The notes beneath the pieces are model-generated. The model had not been told where the DNA came from, made no database searches, and was given only the letters and a program-made list of their open reading frames with translations. This document shows, piece by piece, positions 61,902-64,000 of a stretch of DNA of 64,000 nucleotides. The stretch comes from Actinomycetes bacterium. GTDB taxonomy: Bacteria > Actinomycetota > Acidimicrobiia > Acidimicrobiales > Bog-793. The stretch lies in NCBI GenBank assembly GCA_021786195.1, contig JAJYNS010000005.1, positions 3,529 to 67,528 of the forward strand, read 5' to 3'. The first letter of the stretch is position 1; every line of letters begins with the position of its first letter. Both the position numbers and the translations under genes were made by a program.

Positions 61902-61990
61902 CGGCAGCCCCTCTTCGCCGGGCGACCGCGCCGCGACGCGCACGCGAGCCTCCGCACCTCACCATCGTACGGCCGGGCCGGCCCTCGTCG

Positions 61991-61996
61991 TATGCT
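61991..61996 (+). promoter_or_regulatory. Putative -10 element (TATGCT)
   Basis: TATGCT lies 7 bases before the ATG at 62004. It is the same hexamer as before the gene at 3284. The short gap again suggests a leaderless transcript. An ATG inside it (61992) is in frame and could be the start instead. Confidence 0.4.
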
Positions 61997-62003
61997 CGGT
62001 CGG

Positions 62004-63185
62004 ATGGACAAGGCGGGGCGGGGCGCGGGCCTGGTGGCCGCCGACCCCGCCCTCCCCCTCGTCCCGGACTACGGCGGCGCCTGCCTGAGCGAGGTCGTCC
62101 CGCTCCTGCTCGGCGTCCTGGACGCCGCCACCGCGGGCGGGCGCGGGTCGGCCGGCGGCGTGAGGGGGCTGCCGGGCTGGGCGCCGCCCGAGCTCGCCAG
62201 GGCGGACCAGGTCGTGCTGCTCGTGCTGGACGGGCTCGGCTGGGAGCAGCTCGAGGAGCGCCGGGCCGACGCGCCGACGCTGTGCGGGATGCGAGGCGGC
62301 CCGATCACCTCCGTGGCGCCGACGACGACGGCGAGCGCGTTGACCTCGCTCGCCCTCGGGCTGCCCCCGGCCGTGCACGGCGTCGTCGGCTACCGGATCG
62401 CGGTGCCCCAAGGGGTGCTCAACGTCCTCAAGTGGACCACCCCGGAGGGCGATGCCCGCGAGTTGGTCCCGCCGAGCTCCCTGCAGCCGACCCCTCCCTT
62501 CCTCGGCCGGCGCTGCCCGGTTGTCACGCGGGCCGAGTTCGTCGGCACGGGGTTCACCGAGGCGCACCTCGCCGGCGCACCGATCTTCGGCTGGCGGGTC
62601 TCCTCGAGCCTCGCCGTGGAGGTCGGCCGGCTGGTCCGGGCGGGCGAGCGGTTCGTCTACGCCTACTACGACGGCGTCGACAAGGTCGCCCACGACACCG
62701 GGCTCGGGGAGCACTACCGGGCGGAGCTGCGCGCCGTGGACCGGCTCGTCGAAGACGTTCTCGCCGCCCTCCCGCCTGCCTGCGCGCTCGCGGTCACCGC
62801 CGACCACGGCCAGGTCGAGGTCCGCTCGGCGCCGATCGAGCTGGACCGGTCGGTGGCGGCCGAGGTGGAGCTGCTCTCGGGCGAGGCGCGCTTTCGCTGG
62901 CTGCACGCGAGGCCCGGAGCGGCCGGGCGCCTCGCCGAGCGCTGCAGGGACCTCTACGACGACGTCGCCTGGGTGAGGACCCGGGCCGAGGTGGTCGCCG
63001 AACGCTGGCTCGGGGATCCGCCCCCGCCCGAGGTGGCGAGCCGGCTCGGCGACGTCGCGCTCGCCGCCCGAGAGCCGGTCGCCTTCTTCGACCCGGCCGA
63101 CACCGGCGAGCTCCGTCTCGTGTCCCGGCACGGCTCGCTCACCCCGGCGGAGATGCTCGTGCCGTTCCTCGTGGCGCTGCGGTGA
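62004..63185 (+). CDS. Alkaline phosphatase superfamily protein (nucleotide pyrophosphatase-like)
   Basis: This 393-residue protein has the metal-dependent phosphodiesterase fold. VVLLVLDGLGWEQLE begins the core, PTTTASALTSLALGLPPAVHGVVGYR carries the nucleophile Thr and the metal site, AYYDGVDKVAHDTG and VTADHGQVEV are the second-metal motifs. Relatives hydrolyse nucleotides, phosphonates or phosphodiesters. The substrate is unknown. No signal peptide is seen, so it is probably cytoplasmic. The stop overlaps the adenosyltransferase (GTGA). Confidence 0.85.
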   Translation: MDKAGRGAGLVAADPALPLVPDYGGACLSEVVPLLLGVLDAATAGGRGSAGGVRGLPGWAPPELARADQVVLLVLDGLGWEQLEERRADAPTLCGMRGGPITSVAPTTTASALTSLALGLPPAVHGVVGYRIAVPQGVLNVLKWTTPEGDARELVPPSSLQPTPPFLGRRCPVVTRAEFVGTGFTEAHLAGAPIFGWRVSSSLAVEVGRLVRAGERFVYAYYDGVDKVAHDTGLGEHYRAELRAVDRLVEDVLAALPPACALAVTADHGQVEVRSAPIELDRSVAAEVELLSGEARFRWLHARPGAAGRLAERCRDLYDDVAWVRTRAEVVAERWLGDPPPPEVASRLGDVALAAREPVAFFDPADTGELRLVSRHGSLTPAEMLVPFLVALR

Positions 63186-63766
63186 GGCCCTACACCAGGC
63201 GGGGCGACGACGGCACGACCGGCCTGCACGGCGGCGGGCGGGTGGCGAAGACGAGCCTCGTCGTCGAGGTGCTCGGAAGCGTCGACGAGGCCCAGGCGGC
63301 GCTCGGCCTCGCCCGCGCCGAGACCGTCCGGGGCGGGGAGCTCGACACGCTCCTGCTCGAGCTCGAAAGGCAGCTCTGGGTCCTGATGGCGGAGGTCGCG
63401 AGCGCCCCGGAGCGGCGGGGGGAGCTCTTGGCGGGCTCGACGAGGGTCGACCGGGACATGGTCGTTGCGCTCGAGTCTCGGATCGATGCCGTGTGCGCAG
63501 GCCTCGACCTCGAGCGGGGCTTCGTCGCGCCCGGCGGGACTCGTCTGTCGGCGGCGCTCGACCTCGCCCGCACCGTCGTCCGGCGTGCCGAGCGTCACGC
63601 GGCTGGTCTCGAGCTCGGCCCGTCTTCGGTCGTCCCCTACCTCAACCGGCTCTCGGACCTGTGCTGGGCGCTCGCCCGGGCGGCCGAGGGCGAGCACGTG
63701 CGGATGGAGGACCTCGAAAAGGCTACGCCGGCGACCCCGGCGGGAGAGGAGGGCAGCCAGCCATGA
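63182..63766 (+). CDS. Cob(I)alamin adenosyltransferase (PduO type)
   Basis: This 194-residue protein makes adenosylcobalamin from cob(I)alamin and ATP. It has the PduO ATP-binding start YTRRGDDGTTGLHGGGRVAK, GSVDEAQAALGLARA, FVAPGGTRLSAALDLARTVVRRAER (in parts) and YLNRLSDLCWALARA. The GTG start overlaps the previous gene, and the stop overlaps the next ATG (ATGA). The tail is acidic. No cobalamin synthesis or B12-dependent gene is in the window. Confidence 0.92.
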   Translation: MRPYTRRGDDGTTGLHGGGRVAKTSLVVEVLGSVDEAQAALGLARAETVRGGELDTLLLELERQLWVLMAEVASAPERRGELLAGSTRVDRDMVVALESRIDAVCAGLDLERGFVAPGGTRLSAALDLARTVVRRAERHAAGLELGPSSVVPYLNRLSDLCWALARAAEGEHVRMEDLEKATPATPAGEEGSQP

Positions 63767-64000
63767 CGACCGTGGAGGTGCCGGAGCGTCCGGGAGAGGT
63801 CGAGGTGGTGGCGAGCTTCGCCACCTCTCCGCTCGGCGAGGCGCCGGGGGCCGCGCCCGACGGCGAGCTCTGCCGCGTCCTCGGCTTCGACGCGGCGCTC
63901 GACGCCGCGGTCGTCCTCGGCCGGCGCGGCCCGGGCCAGCCGGTGGAGGTCGTCGCCGGGCTCGGCCCTGCGGCGCTCGTCGACGCCGAGGCGATCCGGC
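63763..64000 (+). CDS. Leucyl aminopeptidase (M17 family), N-terminal part
   Basis: The 79 visible residues match the N-terminal regulatory domain of M17 aminopeptidases in order: an acidic start, then a CRVLGFD segment, and VVAGLGPAALVDAEAIR, which resembles the VVVGLGP...DAEALR stretch before the catalytic domain. The zinc-binding catalytic half is beyond the window. The ATG overlaps the adenosyltransferase stop. The call is tentative. Confidence 0.6.
   Translation, partial: MTTVEVPERPGEVEVVASFATSPLGEAPGAAPDGELCRVLGFDAALDAAVVLGRRGPGQPVEVVAGLGPAALVDAEAIR

Overview
The window is very GC-rich, gene-dense chromosomal DNA from an actinobacterium. The likely class is Acidimicrobiia or a close relative; this is an inference from gene content (coenzyme F420 genes, DivIVA and SepF without FtsA, an Actinobacteria-type lexA/LysM/nrdR block, a DUF5719-type protein), not from any rRNA gene. 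Most start codons are GTG or ATG. Within operons most junctions are 4-base NTGA overlaps. I saw no rRNA, tRNA, insertion sequence, phage gene or CRISPR array.

Region 1 (1-16 kb) is cell-envelope sugar metabolism: the end of a biotin protein ligase, a dTDP-rhamnose dehydratase and reductase, a WbbL-like rhamnosyltransferase, a sugar-1-phosphate nucleotidyltransferase, a GalE-type epimerase, the F420 genes cofD and cofE, two GT4 glycosyltransferases, a GDP-6-deoxymannose reductase, a 1022-residue glycosyltransferase/membrane fusion and a DUF5719-like protein. The order rmlD-wbbL-(manC)-cofD-cofE resembles the Mycobacterium tuberculosis Rv3261-Rv3266c neighbourhood as I remember it.

Region 2 (16-28 kb) has ftsH, a CPBP protease, phosphomannomutase, a Trm112-like protein, and then one operon: miaA, dapF, hflX, a DapC-like aminotransferase, dapD and dapE. 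These supply meso-diaminopimelate to the peptidoglycan genes further on. A leader with three nested helices precedes miaA. Region 3 (27-35 kb) has two small membrane proteins, lexA diverging from a LysM-domain protein across a cluster of SOS boxes, nrdR, a PIG-L deacetylase, DNA polymerase IV, a DUF3040 protein, an HNH endonuclease, a lipoate-ligase-like protein and a methyltransferase.

Region 4 (35-53 kb) is the division and cell wall cluster: mraZ, rsmH, ftsL-like, ftsI, murE, mraY, murD, ftsW, murG, murC, murB, ftsQ, ftsZ, pgeF, yggS, sepF, yggT, divIVA. murF and ftsA are absent. mraZ is preceded by phased MraZ boxes, and a 29-base-pair inverted repeat lies at the start of rsmH. Region 5 (53-64 kb) has ileS, a DUF167 protein, a DksA/TraR zinc-finger protein with a long disordered arm, lspA, an RluD-type synthase, a sigma factor, a histidine phosphatase, an Rrf2 regulator, a nucleotide-pyrophosphatase-like protein, a cobalamin adenosyltransferase and the start of an M17 aminopeptidase.

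The signals most worth following are the structured miaA leader, the rsmH inverted repeat, the LexA operator cluster, two genes that seem to start with ATC after ideal Shine-Dalgarno sequences (plus two possible CTG starts), and a recurrent TAnnnT hexamer 6-11 bases before first-gene start codons, which points to leaderless transcription.
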